A DNA stretch of 64,000 nt from Agelaius tricolor (taxonomy: Eukaryota; Chordata; Aves; Passeriformes; Icteridae). The notes below the pieces were generated by a model that saw only the letters and a list, made by a program, of their open reading frames with translations, ran no database searches and was not told the DNA's origin. Below are positions 35,476 to 48,227 of this stretch, piece by piece. The stretch is taken from positions 2,787,869-2,851,868 of the forward strand of contig JALJCS010000052.1 of NCBI GenBank assembly GCA_023055355.1, read 5' to 3'. Position 1 is the first letter of the stretch. Each line of letters starts with the position of its first letter. Made by a program: the position numbers and the translations under genes.

Positions 35476-38400
35476 GCCAGAGTCTGTTCTTGAGGGTGCC
35501 TTCAAGAGAGATGCCTCAGGATATCACCAAGTCAACAACTGCGCTTGTGCCTTCAAGGCACCTGTGACAGACAAGCCTCAGGAAGGCTGCAGGACAGCAA
35601 GTCCTGCACTGTGGTCTTGAGGGCTCCTGCCACAATGACAGGAGACTCCTCCTAAGCCATTCAGGTGACCAAATCCCACCGTCTGGACTTGATGGCGCTG
35701 GCCGCAGGAATGGCAGACGCCTCGGAAAAGCTCCGAGTCACAGAGTCCCGCAGGCTGGCCTCGAGCTCAGCTGCGGGAATGACGCTGCGGAAAAGCTCCG
35801 GCTGAGACGGGAAGGAGCGAGCTGTGCGGGGGCTCCTCACGGCACCGCTCTGTCCCCTTCTGTCCCGTCGCCTGTTCCGAGCACCCGGGCAAGCTTCTAT
35901 TTCCCACGTGTCACAAAGGGCCCTTGGTCACCGGCTTCCATTCCATGCAACGCCGACCCTGCTGCAGCGTGCCAGCCAGGGCCCTTGCACACACTGCCGC
36001 CTGCCCCGGGGCCGCCCCCAGCCCGGCCAAAGTGGCCCAGGCTGGAAGCAATCCCTGCGCCCACGTGTCTCAGGCAGCCCCACAGGATCTCTTGCAACTG
36101 CTCCAAACATCAGCAAATGCTGCCCTGCTCTGTGGGCTCGGGCCAGTTCAGAATCCTCACTTCAGGAAAGCTTTACTTCCCATTGCTCAACTCAAGCACT
36201 TGCAAAAGTTGCAAACTTCTCCAATGAATAGCCACGAGAATGGGAATGCTTTGGAAGTTTCTTCCCTTCTCAAAGCAGCAACTCCTTTGCCTTAACATCA
36301 TCCACTGCAAGTCACTTGACCAAACATAACACTACACAGAGCCAAAAAGAAGGCCATTCTTTGATTGGCAAGTGCTTTTCCAAGAAGGGATGATCATCTC
36401 CTCATTCTCTTAAAGGAATAAAAGCTCTCAAGAAATGAAAGACCACTCAGCGTTACAAGAGTAACCCAAACAAATGAGTAGATGGCAAAAGGGCTAATCC
36501 TCCCCCAGTACAGATATCTAAGTGGCCAAGAAAGTACAGCTCTCCCCTCTTGTTCCCTGCAGGAGAAACAGGACCAGGAAAAGAAATAGTCACAGAGATT
36601 TTTTTCTGCCCTCCAGAACCAAAGCTGTGCCAAAGCACAGATGCTGCCTTCAAAGGGACTCAAATTCAAGCCCAGACCTCTCACCTTCCAGAAAACTCCT
36701 TCCCCAAAACCCACCCCCCCAAACACCCCCACAGAAGCCCTCAACACCCTGCCAGGACCCCCAGCTCTGCCCGTCCCTCCGCAGAGCTTTCCCAGCCTCC
36801 AGCAGGGCCCCTGCTTCCCTGCACCTGCCATGGGATGGCACTCAGGAGGATCTGCTCCAAGGCCTTCCCTGGCTTGGAGCAAAGCCAGCCTGCCAGGCCT
36901 ATGGTTCCTGGGTCATCCTTGCCAGCCAGCCTTCCCGTGCACGGCTCTTCCATGGGCACATCTGCGCTCAGCTCGCACTTCTCCACTCTGGCAGGCCTGC
37001 TGGGAAAGGATCCAGAGCAGCCTGGCAAGCTCTTTCTCCAGCTCCTTCTTCACTCTTGGGGGAGCTAGAACATCCCACAGGAAAGACACTGCTGCCACAA
37101 GAACTGGGTGGCATCAGGCAGCTCTGGGGAGACCCCTCAGCACTGCTGTATCCTGAGGGAACGCTGCTGGCCATCTCCTGTGCGTATCCGCAAAAGCTTC
37201 AAATCAGCTGCCTCAGCTTCCAGGGCCTCTCTTGGCCAGCATCCTGATGTGGATGCAGGGCTGCTGCCAGGCGCCGCTGGCACCCAGCGGGACAGGACCG
37301 GCTGTCTCGTGTCCACGCAGCAGCCCTGACACACAGCCAGGGCCATGCCGAAAGCAGACAAACGCTCCCGGCTCAGCAGAGAGGAGCAAGGAGCACCGGG
37401 CTGCTCTCAGCCTATCGCAGCATGCTGCTCCAGTGGGAGGGGCAGGCCGGCCACCCACATGCAGGCCATGCCCTGCGTCAAAAGGACGGGCATTTTGTCC
37501 TTTTCATCCCTCCAGCCCAGAACCAGGCCTGACATCTCCTCCTCTGGAATGGAGCTTTTCCCGTTACAACGTCATCTCACGCTTGGCCAGTGCGTGAGAT
37601 GAGGCTGCAATGACTTGTGATACTCCCTCCATGCCAAGCACAGCTCCATTGTGGCACAGCTTCCCATCCATTGACCAGTCCATTGTTTCCCTCAAGGGTC
37701 AAATTCCCACCAGTTAAACCATAAGGTTTCCTTCATTGTCTGTTCTTCATTATCTTGTTGACACGCACAACAGCGTGTGTCCAAATATGGCAGAGCCTTT
37801 GACACCACTTTGGTCCTGACACACAGGCTCCTTGTGCCACTGCTGGCCTCCAGTGTGCTCAGCAAGATCTGGAACTGCACAGTGCTCTGCAACTGCACCT
37901 TCAGCACAGGGACCTTTCCAGCCTGGCCTGCCCTTGTTCCTCTGGCTCTGTGCACAAAACACGGCGTGGCAGAGAACGGCAGCAGGGGCCTGTGTGTCCC
38001 AGGGCCCCGGATTTGCTTCACCTCCACAGGCATGCGGGCAAAGTGAAGAAGCCAAACTGTTTATTCACGGAAGGCCAAGCAAAGGGAGGAGTGGTGAGGG
38101 AAGAAAGGGGACGGGCAGGGTCTGAGGGCTGGGGAGGCACGCAGTTGTCAACAGGCAGGGAGAAGGCAGGAGCTATGGCAACTTCCCACAGGCTCAGCTG
38201 TGCCAATCATCAGCTGTGCCTGAAGCTCCAGCTGGTCTCTCCTGGTCTCTTCTGGTCTCTCCAGGTGATCTCCTCTTCCATGGTGTCTTCAGGCCTTTTA
38301 GCAGCAATGGTTCTTCTGAGCCGCCAGATAAACGGAGTTCTGCAGATCTCTCCATGATTCTCTGCTGAAGCGCTATGTTCCATTGGGAAGGGCTGTCATC

Positions 38401-39593
38401 TCTTCTCAGGCCTTGAAGGGCTGCAAGAGACATGAGCAGAGCCACGGTCAGAGCCTGGATCTGCAGGTAGCCAAGGAGGCCTTCCTGCCAGGGCCATAGC
38501 TCCTAACTCTGGCCATGGACAGGAGGCAGCAGGAGACAATGGGATGGGTTAGAAGGTGCTGGCCACCAATCTCCCCTGCGCGTCTCCCTGAGATCTCTCT
38601 GTGCTTGTCCACACAGGGAGCGAAGCCTGCCGCAGCCAGGCCAGGATTTGCAGTTCCCCCAGCGGCAGCCCCCGCTGTCAGCCCGCTGCCCGCACTCACC
38701 CTCATTGAGGAGCTGGAGCTCTTCCTTGCGGCCCCTCATGACCATCCCGGCCATCCCTGCCAAAACAGAGCCTGTCACGGCCCCAGCGGCGCAGCTCCCT
38801 GCCAGCGCCGCTGCCGGTGCCGCGGCCACACGGGCTGCTGGCCCGGCAGGGCTCAGCCGGGGCCCTTGCCGCACGCTGCCGCCCCAGGGCGCGGCTGCCA
38901 GAGGGCGGCAGCAGCGCCCAGCCCGGCCGGGGCTCCACGGCGCCGGGCCCGGCCGGCGCTGCCGGGGCAGCAGGCGGGGCCGGGGCCGAGCTGCGGCGGC
39001 CCGGGGAGGGAGCCCGGGCTCGGCACTCACCGATGATCCTGACGGCCGCCTCTCGCAGGGGCTCCTGTGGGCTCTGCAGGTAGCGCAGGGCCCCGCGCAG
39101 GTGCTCGGCCGCTCGGCTCCTGTCCTCTGCCAGCTGCAGAGAGCGGCAGGAGGGAAGCGTTGGCGCGGGCTCAGCCCCTGGGCCGGGCGCTGCCTGCGCC
39201 CAGCCCCGGCCTCCCCTGCCCGCACCGCCCTGAGGCGTGGCCACAGCAGCCGCTGGCCAAGGGCTCCCGAGGGGAGGGGGCAGAGGGACGGCTGCTGCCC
39301 GGGGAGCCGCCGTGCCGCCCCGCAGCCCCGCCGGGCCGGGGCTCCATGGGCACCCGCCTCGGGCCCACGGGAGCCTGGAGAAGAGCCCGCGCGGCCTCTG
39401 CCTGCAGCAGCGGCCAGGGGCACAGCTGCCCGGCCCCGCACCCTGAGCACCGCCCTCAGGGGCCTTCTCCAGCCTCAGCCTGGGCCTTCCAGGCCCTCCT
39501 TACCAGCACCTCGCTGAACTTTGACAGCTGCCCCTTCTTCACCAGCTGCTTCAGCTTCCTCCTCTTCAGGAACTTGGCCACACCAAGCAGCGT
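31666..39593. repeat. Tandem array unit 5 (7928 bp)
   Basis: Carries 22 CTG triplets. Transitional in variant content between units 2-4 and 6-8. Confidence 0.97.
32353..32418. repeat. (CTG)22 / (CAG)22 tract in intron 9, unit 5
   Basis: 22 uninterrupted triplets at the equivalent position. Confidence 0.98.
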
Positions 39594-40279
39594 TTCCCGA
39601 GAGGCCTGCAGGGCACCAGACACCCACAGATGGCCCCACGGGCCAAGGCACAGGACCCACATCCCTGTGCCAAGGCCTGCACCAGGCTGCACTCCTGGAG
39701 GTGCCAGGGCAGGAGGCAGCCCAGCCCCCTCCCCAAGATCCACCAGCATCACACAAAACCTCACCTTTGCCACACACCGCTTCTCATCATGGCACTGGAA
39801 GAAGAGTGGAAGGAGGCTTTGGCTCAAAACCTTCGCAAGGGGCTTTTTTCCCTCCTCCACTACCGACTCCATCACCCTGAAGAAGAGCTCAAGGGAGAGC
39901 ACTTGCACATAGCTGTTGTCCTGGAGGAATGCAAGAGGATCAGGCCTTTACACCAAATACTCCACGCTCACCTGGCCAAAGTTTCTGGGCAGCAGCCAGT
40001 GCCCGCAGCTGGGCACACAGAGCCTTACGTGGTCAAAGAGCAGCAGCAGTGCCTCAGCCAGCTTGGGGGCAGTGGTGCTGGATACCAGCATGTCTGCCTG
40101 GAGCACATTTGTCAACACATGCATGGACATGCTGACCACCTTTCCATCGGCCTCACCCAGCAGCTCCAGAAGGCTCTCAGAAAGGCTGCACATTCTCCTG
40201 GCCTGCGTGGAACACAAGGCTGCGCTGCAAAGCCATGGACGGCTGCACCGCCAACACCGCCCTGGCACTGCAAGCCCAC

Positions 40280-40323
<44 letters not shown>

Positions 40324-43300
40324 AGGGCCCACAGGCCAAAGGCCTGAGCCAAAGCACTGGGGCAGCTGAGGCAGGAGAGCTGGGAGCAGCTGCCTCAGCT
40401 CCTGAAGCCCTGCACGCCCAAGGGGCTGCTTTGCACAGCGCAGCTTCAGCCGCAGCCCCCTTCTCACCATCCAGGGCTCCCTGCTGAGCACCACCAGGCC
40501 TCTGAGCGCCAGGCGCCGCTCCCTGCACTCCATCTGCAGGCAACTTGACATCATCTTCACAACAGTGCCAGCACATTTCCTCAAGTGCAGGCACTCGAGG
40601 ACCTGAAAGGCACGGGGCAGTGACAGGGGAACCATCCAGCAGGAGCCCAGAACCCCACAGGGCCGGGCCCAGGCAGCAGCACAGGGCGTGGCCACTGGCC
40701 CAGGCAGCTGTGGCTCTGAGAGGCCAGAGAGCTGCGAGGCAGCTCAGCCAGGCACTGCTGGCCACCAGGCTCACCTCCACAAGGAATGCCAGCAAGGGCA
40801 GATCCCAGCTTGGCTTTTCACTGCTGAGCAGCAGGAGAAGGCGATATGCCACATGGGAACACAGTGGGCTCAAGTCATAACGCATCTCCCTGGCAGGGGG
40901 AACAAAGGCACCGAGAGCCTGAGGTGGGGGACAAACCTCTCCCAGAACTGACTCCCAGAGGCCTGCTCTTTCCCCAGCATCCCTGCAGGGGATGTGGCTG
41001 CTCTGGGAGGCGGCCCCTTCTGGGCACTCTCCTCTCCCAGGCTTTTTCAGCCTCCTTGGCCGTCCCTCAGTGACGAGCCTCTGTGGCCCATGACCACAGG
41101 GACTGCCTGGAGCACAGAGCACAAATGCCGGGGACAGCGGGGACAAGGGGGTCTCACCTGGCCAGCAGAGCCATGGCATAGTGCTGGCTGTCAGCACACA
41201 GCAGCGTCTCCCAGGCACACTTGCGCTCCATAGACATCACCACGTGCTCACACCGCAGTCGGCAGAGCAGAACCTTCATGGCCTGCACTGCAAACCTGTG
41301 TGCAGAGCAAAGCCCAGGTCACACTAGGAGCGCTGGCGCTGGCCACAAGGGCATGGCAAGGACAGGAGGACTGGCACCTGTTAAGCGTGATGGGAAGGCG
41401 CTGCTCCTCCTGGCACGCTCCCCAGAAGCTATCAACTTCCTCTGCTGGCGGCTGCTGCGTAGTGATGACAATATGGAAGAGCAGTGCCAGAAACAGTTGC
41501 TCAGAATAAGGGATCATGGCCTTGAGCAACCCGGGCACCTGCACAGTCACCAGAGCTGCCTGCAAAAGAAGCAGCCAGAGACAGCGCTCAGTGCCAAGGT
41601 GTCCATGGGGCAGGGCCCAAGGGCAGATGCAGGAGGAGCAGCGGGCCTGGTGTCCCCTGAGCCTGCCCCTAGCCCAGCTTTCAGCCCAGTGACTCCGGCA
41701 CTGAGAGCACTGAGAGCTACTGCAGAGGCCACCTGGCGGCCCTGAGCATGGGCCCAGAAACTCACAGCCAGGGCAAAAACGTCCCTGTCGTCCCCAGCAG
41801 AGGCGCATGCGCTGTGCAGTGGCCAATCCTCCATTACACGGAGCAGTGTTGGCAGCACTTTCTGCATTGTTACTCCTGACGAGCCAATGCTTCTCCATAT
41901 CCTCGCAGCAGCTCTGTGGGATCAGATCTCTGTGTCAGGGGCATCTCAGTCACAGTACCGTGCCCTGTGCAGCTGTGCGAGTGCAGGTGAAAGAGCCCCG
42001 GTGCCCTGGGGGGCAGGGGGGAGCATTGGCAGCAGGCTCGGGAAACAGAGGGGCCCGAGGCTCCTGGACCTCTCTGCCTGTCCGGCAGACCCCATAGCAC
42101 AGGCTGCGCAGGGCCACGGGCCCTAAAGGCTGCTGAGCCCTGAGCTCTCCAGGCACGTGGGCCCCGTACCTGTCACATGTTGGGGCACAGCACAGGAGGG
42201 TCAGCACCACATCGGCAGGGTGCTCTTCAGCCAGCCTCACAATGTGGCTGTGCAGCCTGGCATCCACAGTGCCATGGGACAGTAGAGTCTGGTGGATGTT
42301 TCTTACCATGGCCGGCACCTGGAGGAGGCATGGGGGAGATTTGGAGTGCTGTCCAAGGGAGCAACTTGCCCAGCTTCCCTCAAGAAGTGCTTCCCTTCCC
42401 GCCACACTCTGCTGGCCTCAAAGGCTGAGGGGCCCAGGGACCATGGCTTGAGGGGACACACCATCCTGGCAGGCCTCCAGGCCCGGCCCCAGGCTGCTTA
42501 CCTGCTCCTGAGAAGGAGCAGCACTGTCCTCCAAAAGATCCTTCGTGGCAGCATGAATCCCAGTGAGAGTGGGCCCGCTGCCAGTATTTGAGATGTCCTC
42601 GGTCTCGGCGGTGTTGCTGTTCGTCACGGCCACATCCTCACTCGCTGCCTCGTCTGCCTTTGCCCTGTCCTCGTTCGTTGCAGCCTCAGAGTCTGCTGAG
42701 TGCTCAGCCCAATCTGGGTTGACATCAGGCTCTGCCTGGAGCTCGGTCAGCCCCGAGGCAGGCTGGGCTGTGCCCTCAGCTGCTGTGGGGCCCACCTTTC
42801 TACATCGTCGAATGCGCAGCAATTTCCCAAACATCTGCAGGAGAATAAAGGGCAGGGAAGCCAGGCATGCTCCGTAGCATGCTCCAAGCGTGCTGCTGGG
42901 CTGAGCAGGGACAGCAGGCCCAGCCCAGCCGGGGGTAACTGCAGGTACCTTCAGGGTTTTGAGCAAGCGGCTGCGGCCGGCTTCCTGCTCTTGTGTCTTC
43001 TCCAGGGCTGCACCTGGCAAAGAGCGAGCGCGGCCAGAGCTGAGGGGCTGCGGGAGAGGCCGGAGAACACAGCCCAGCCCTGCGCTCCCCAGGCAGGGAG
43101 AGCCCCGGCATGACCCAGGCGAAGGAGCGCGGCCATTGTGGGCTGTCTGCTCTGCCCCTCGTCCATCCTGTCCATGGGCATGTCCCCAGGGCATGGGATG
43201 GGATGGCATGGGGCCATGCTGGCTGTAGCCATCAGCCCTATGGCCCAGCTCTGCTACTCACCATCCTGCAGCGTCTGGATCTGCTCCGGGTCTTCAGGCT

Positions 43301-43379
43301 CTTGTGCTGGGGCGGCTCCAGGGCTTCTCTTTTTTTCCCCTCTGAACACTTTCAACAAGCCGGGCAATCTGGCTGCCAT
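38194..43379 (-). CDS. MROH-like HEAT-repeat protein, copy 6 (complete)
   Basis: Exons: 43262-43379, 42949-43013, 42502-42834, 42170-42318, 41766-41913, 41378-41559, 41158-41295, 40775-40889, 40468-40602, 40029-40202, 39765-39920, 39504-39605, 39031-39133, 38700-38756, 38194-38420. Protein is 733 residues. First of the homogeneous group: Cys72 inside the exon 3 basic cluster (CGT to TGT, a CpG transition), His106, Lys545, Glu634 (the residue I remember as family consensus) and Trp673. Intron 9 has 14 CAG triplets. No disruption seen. Confidence 0.87.
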
Positions 43380-46300
43380 GCCAGAGTCTGTTCTTGAGGG
43401 TGCCTTCAAGAGAGATGCCTCAGGATATCACCAAGTCAACAACTGCGCTTGTGCCTTCAAGGCACCTGTGACAGACAAGCCTCAGGAAGGCTGCAGGACA
43501 GCAAGTCCTGCACTGTGGTCTTGAGGGCTCCTGCCACAATGACAGGAGACTCCTCCTAAGCCATTCAGGTGACCAAATCCCACCGTCTGGACTTGATGGC
43601 GCTGGCCGCAGGAATGGCAGACGCCTCGGAAAAGCTCCGAGTCACAGAGTCCCGCAGGCTGGCCTCGAGCTCAGCTGCGGGAATGACGCTGCGGAAAAGC
43701 TCCGGCTGAGACGGGAAGGAGCGAGCTGTGCGGGGGCTCCTCACGGCACCGCTCTGTCCCCTTCTGTCCCGTCGCCTGTTCCGAGCACCCGGGCAAGCTT
43801 CTATTTCCCACGTGTCACAAAGGGCCCTTGGTCACCGGCTTCCATTCCATGCAACGCCGACCCTGCTGCAGCGTGCCAGCCAGGGCCCTTGCACACACTG
43901 CCGCCTGCCCCGGGGCCGCCCCCAGCCCGGCCAAAGTGGCCCAGGCTGGAAGCAATCCCTGCGCCCACGTGTCTCAGGCAGCCCCACAGGATCTCTTGCA
44001 ACTGCTCCAAACATCAACAAATGCTGCCCTGCTCTGTGGGCTCGGGCCAGTTCAGAATCCTCACTTCAGGAAAGCTTTACTTCCCATTGCTCAACTCAAG
44101 CACTTGCAAAAGTTGCAAACTTCTCCAATGAATAGCCACGAGAATGGGAATGCTTTGGAAGTTTCTTCCCTTCTCAAAGCAGCAACTCCTTTGCCTTAAC
44201 ATCATCCACTGCAAGTCACTTGACCAAACATAACACTACACAGAGCCAAAAAGAAGGCCATTCTTTGATTGGCAAGTGCTTTTCCAAGAAGGGATGATCA
44301 TCTCCTCATTCTCTTAAAGGAATAAAAGCTCTCAAGAAATGAAAGACCACTCAGCGTTACAAGAGTAACCCAAACAAATGAGTAGATGGCAAAAGGGCTA
44401 ATCCTCCCCCAGTACAGATATCTAAGTGGCCAAGAAAGTACAGCTCTCCCCTCTTGTTCCCTGCAGGAGAAACAGGACCAGGAAAAGAAATAGTCACAGA
44501 GATTTTTTTCTGCCCTCCAGAACCAAAGCTGTGCCAAAGCACAGATGCTGCCTTCAAAGGGACTCAAATTCAAGCCCAGACCTCTCACCTTCCAGAAAAC
44601 TCCTTCCCCAAAACCCACCCCCCCAAACACCCCCACAGAAGCCCTCAACACCCTGCCAGGACCCCCAGCTCTGCCCGTCCCTCCGCAGAGCTTTCCCAGC
44701 CTCCAGCAGGGCCCCTGCTTCCCTGCACCTGCCATGGGATGGCACTCAGGAGGATCTGCTCCAAGGCCTTCCCTGGCTTGGAGCAAAGCCAGCCTGCCAG
44801 GCCTATGGTTCCTGGGTCATCCTTGCCAGCCAGCCTTCCCGTGCACGGCTCTTCCATGGGCACATCTGCGCTCAGCTCGCACTTCTCCACTCTGGCAGGC
44901 CTGCTGGGAAAGGATCCAGAGCAGCCTGGCAAGCTCTTTCTCCAGCTCCTTCTTCACTCTTGGGGGAGCTAGAACATCCCACAGGAAAGACACTGCTGCC
45001 ACAAGAACTGGGTGGCATCAGGCAGCTCTGGGGAGACCCCTCAGCACTGCTGTATCCTGAGGGAACGCTGCTGGCCATCTCCTGTGCGTATCCGCAAAAG
45101 CTTCAAATCAGCTGCCTCAGCTTCCAGGGCCTCTCTTGGCCAGCATCCTGATGTGGATGCAGGGCTGCTGCCAGGCGCCGCTGGCACCCAGCGGGACAGG
45201 ACCGGCTGTCTCGTGTCCACGCAGCAGCCCTGACACACAGCCAGGGCCATGCCGAAAGCAGACAAACGCTCCCGGCTCAGCAGAGAGGAGCAAGGAGCAC
45301 CGGGCTGCTCTCAGCCTATCGCAGCATGCTGCTCCAGTGGGAGGGGCAGGCCGGCCACCCACATGCAGGCCATGCCCTGCGTCAAAAGGACGGGCATTTT
45401 GTCCTTTTCATCCCTCCAGCCCAGAACCAGGCCTGACATCTCCTCCTCTGGAATGGAGCTTTTCCCGTTACAACGTCATCTCACGCTTGGCCAGTGCGTG
45501 AGATGAGGCTGCAATGACTTGTGATACTCCCTCCATGCCAAGCACAGCTCCATTGTGGCACAGCTTCCCATCCATTGACCAGTCCATTGTTTCCCTCAAG
45601 GGTCAAATTCCCACCAGTTAAACCATAAGGTTTCCTTCATTGTCTGTTCTTCATTATCTTGTTGACACGCACAACAGCGTGTGTCCAAATATGGCAGGGC
45701 CTTTGACACCACTTTGGTCCTGACACACAGGCTCCTTGTGCCACTGCTGGCCTCCAGTGTGCTCAGCAAGATCTGGAACTGCACAGTGCTCTGCAACTGC
45801 ACCTTCAGCACAGGGACCTTTCCAGCCTGGCCTGCCCTTGTTCCTCTGGCTCTGTGCACAAAACACGGCGTGGCAGAGAACGGCAGCAGGGGCCTGTGTG
45901 TCCCAGGGCCCCGGATTTGCTTCACCTCCACAGGCATGCGGGCAAAGTGAAGAAGCCAAACTGTTTATTCACGGAAGGCCAAGCAAAGGGAGGAGTGGTG
46001 AGGGAAGAAAGGGGACGGGCAGGGTCTGAGGGCTGGGGAGGCACGCAGTTGTCAACAGGCAGGGAGAAGGCAGGAGCTATGGCAACTTCCCACAGGCTCA
46101 GCTGTGCCAATCATCAGCTGTGCCTGAAGCTCCAGCTGGTCTCTCCTGGTCTCTTCTGGTCTCTCCAGGTGATCTCCTCTTCCATGGTGTCTTCAGGCCT
46201 TTTAGCAGCAATGGTTCTTCTGAGCCGCCAGATAAACGGAGTTCTGCAGATCTCTCCATGATTCTCTGCTGAAGCGCTATGTTCCATTGGGAAGGGCTGT

Positions 46301-47497
46301 CATCTCTTCTCAGGCCTTGAAGGGCTGCAAGAGACATGAGCAGAGCCACGGTCAGAGCCTGGATCTGCAGGTAGCCAAGGAGGCCTTCCTGCCAGGGCCA
46401 TAGCTCCTAACTCTGGCCATGGACAGGAGGCAGCAGGAGACAATGGGATGGGTTAGAAGGTGCTGGCCACCAATCTCCCCTGCGCGTCTCCCTGAGATCT
46501 CTCTGTGCTTGTCCACACAGGGAGCGAAGCCTGCCGCAGCCAGGCCAGGATTTGCAGTTCCCCCAGCGGCAGCCCCCGCTGTCAGCCCGCTGCCCGCACT
46601 CACCCTCATTGAGGAGCTGGAGCTCTTCCTTGCGGCCCCTCATGACCATCCCGGCCATCCCTGCCAAAACAGAGCCTGTCACGGCCCCAGCGGCGCAGCT
46701 CCCTGCCAGCGCCGCTGCCGGCGCCGCGGCCACACGGGCTGCTGGCCCGGCAGGGCTCAGCCGGGGCCCTTGCCGCACGCTGCCGCCCCAGGGCGCGGCT
46801 GCCAGAGGGCGGCAGCAGCGCCCAGCCCGGCCGGGGCTCCACGGCGCCGGGCCCGGCCGGCGCTGCCGGGGCAGCAGGCGGGGCCGGGGCCGAGCTGCGG
46901 CGGCCCGGGGAGGGAGCCCGGGCTCGGCACTCACCGATGATCCTGACGGCCGCCTCTCGCAGGGGCTCCTGTGGGCTCTGCAGGTAGCGCAGGGCCCCGC
47001 GCAGGTGCTCGGCCGCTCGGCTCCTGTCCTCTGCCAGCTGCAGAGAGCGGCAGGAGGGAAGCGTTGGCGCGGGCTCAGCCCCTGGGCCGGGCGCTGCCTG
47101 CGCCCAGCCCCGGCCTCCCCTGCCCGCACCGCCCTGAGGCGTGGCCACAGCAGCCGCTGGCCAAGGGCTCCCGAGGGGAGGGGGCAGAGGGACGGCTGCT
47201 GCCCGGGGAGCCGCCGTGCCGCCCCGCAGCCCCGCCGGGCCGGGGCTCCATGGGCACCCGCCTCGGGCCCACGGGAGCCTGGAGAAGAGCCCGCGCGGCC
47301 TCTGCCTGCAGCAGCGGCCAGGGGCACAGCTGCCCGGCCCCGCACCCTGAGCACCGCCCTCAGGGGCCTTCTCCAGCCTCAGCCTGGGCCTTCCAGGCCC
47401 TCCTTACCAGCACCTCGCTGAACTTTGACAGCTGCCCCTTCTTCACCAGCTGCTTCAGCTTCCTCCTCTTCAGGAACTTGGCCACACCAAGCAGCGT
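39594..47497. repeat. Tandem array unit 6 (7904 bp)
   Basis: First of three equal-length, nearly identical units with 14 CTG triplets. Confidence 0.97.
40281..40322. repeat. (CTG)14 / (CAG)14 tract in intron 9, unit 6
   Basis: 14 triplets, the same number as units 7 and 8. Confidence 0.98.
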
Positions 47498-48183
47498 TTC
47501 CCGAGAGGCCTGCAGGGCACCAGACACCCACAGATGGCCCCACGGGCCAAGGCACAGGACCCACATCCCTGTGCCAAGGCCTGCACCAGGCTGCACTCCT
47601 GGAGGTGCCAGGGCAGGAGGCAGCCCAGCCCCCTCCCCAAGATCCACCAGCATCACACAAAACCTCACCTTTGCCACACACCGCTTCTCATCATGGCACT
47701 GGAAGAAGAGTGGAAGGAGGCTTTGGCTCAAAACCTTCGCAAGGGGCTTTTTTCCCTCCTCCACTACCGACTCCATCACCCTGAAGAAGAGCTCAAGGGA
47801 GAGCACTTGCACATAGCTGTTGTCCTGGAGGAATGCAAGAGGATCAGGCCTTTACACCAAATACTCCACGCTCACCTGGCCAAAGTTTCTGGGCAGCAGC
47901 CAGTGCCCGCAGCTGGGCACACAGAGCCTTACGTGGTCAAAGAGCAGCAGCAGTGCCTCAGCCAGCTTGGGGGCAGTGGTGCTGGATACCAGCATGTCTG
48001 CCTGGAGCACATTTGTCAACACATGCATGGACATGCTGACCACCTTTCCATCGGCCTCACCCAGCAGCTCCAGAAGGCTCTCAGAAAGGCTGCACATTCT
48101 CCTGGCCTGCGTGGAACACAAGGCTGCGCTGCAAAGCCATGGACGGCTGCACCGCCAACACCGCCCTGGCACTGCAAGCCCAC

Positions 48184-48227
<44 letters not shown>
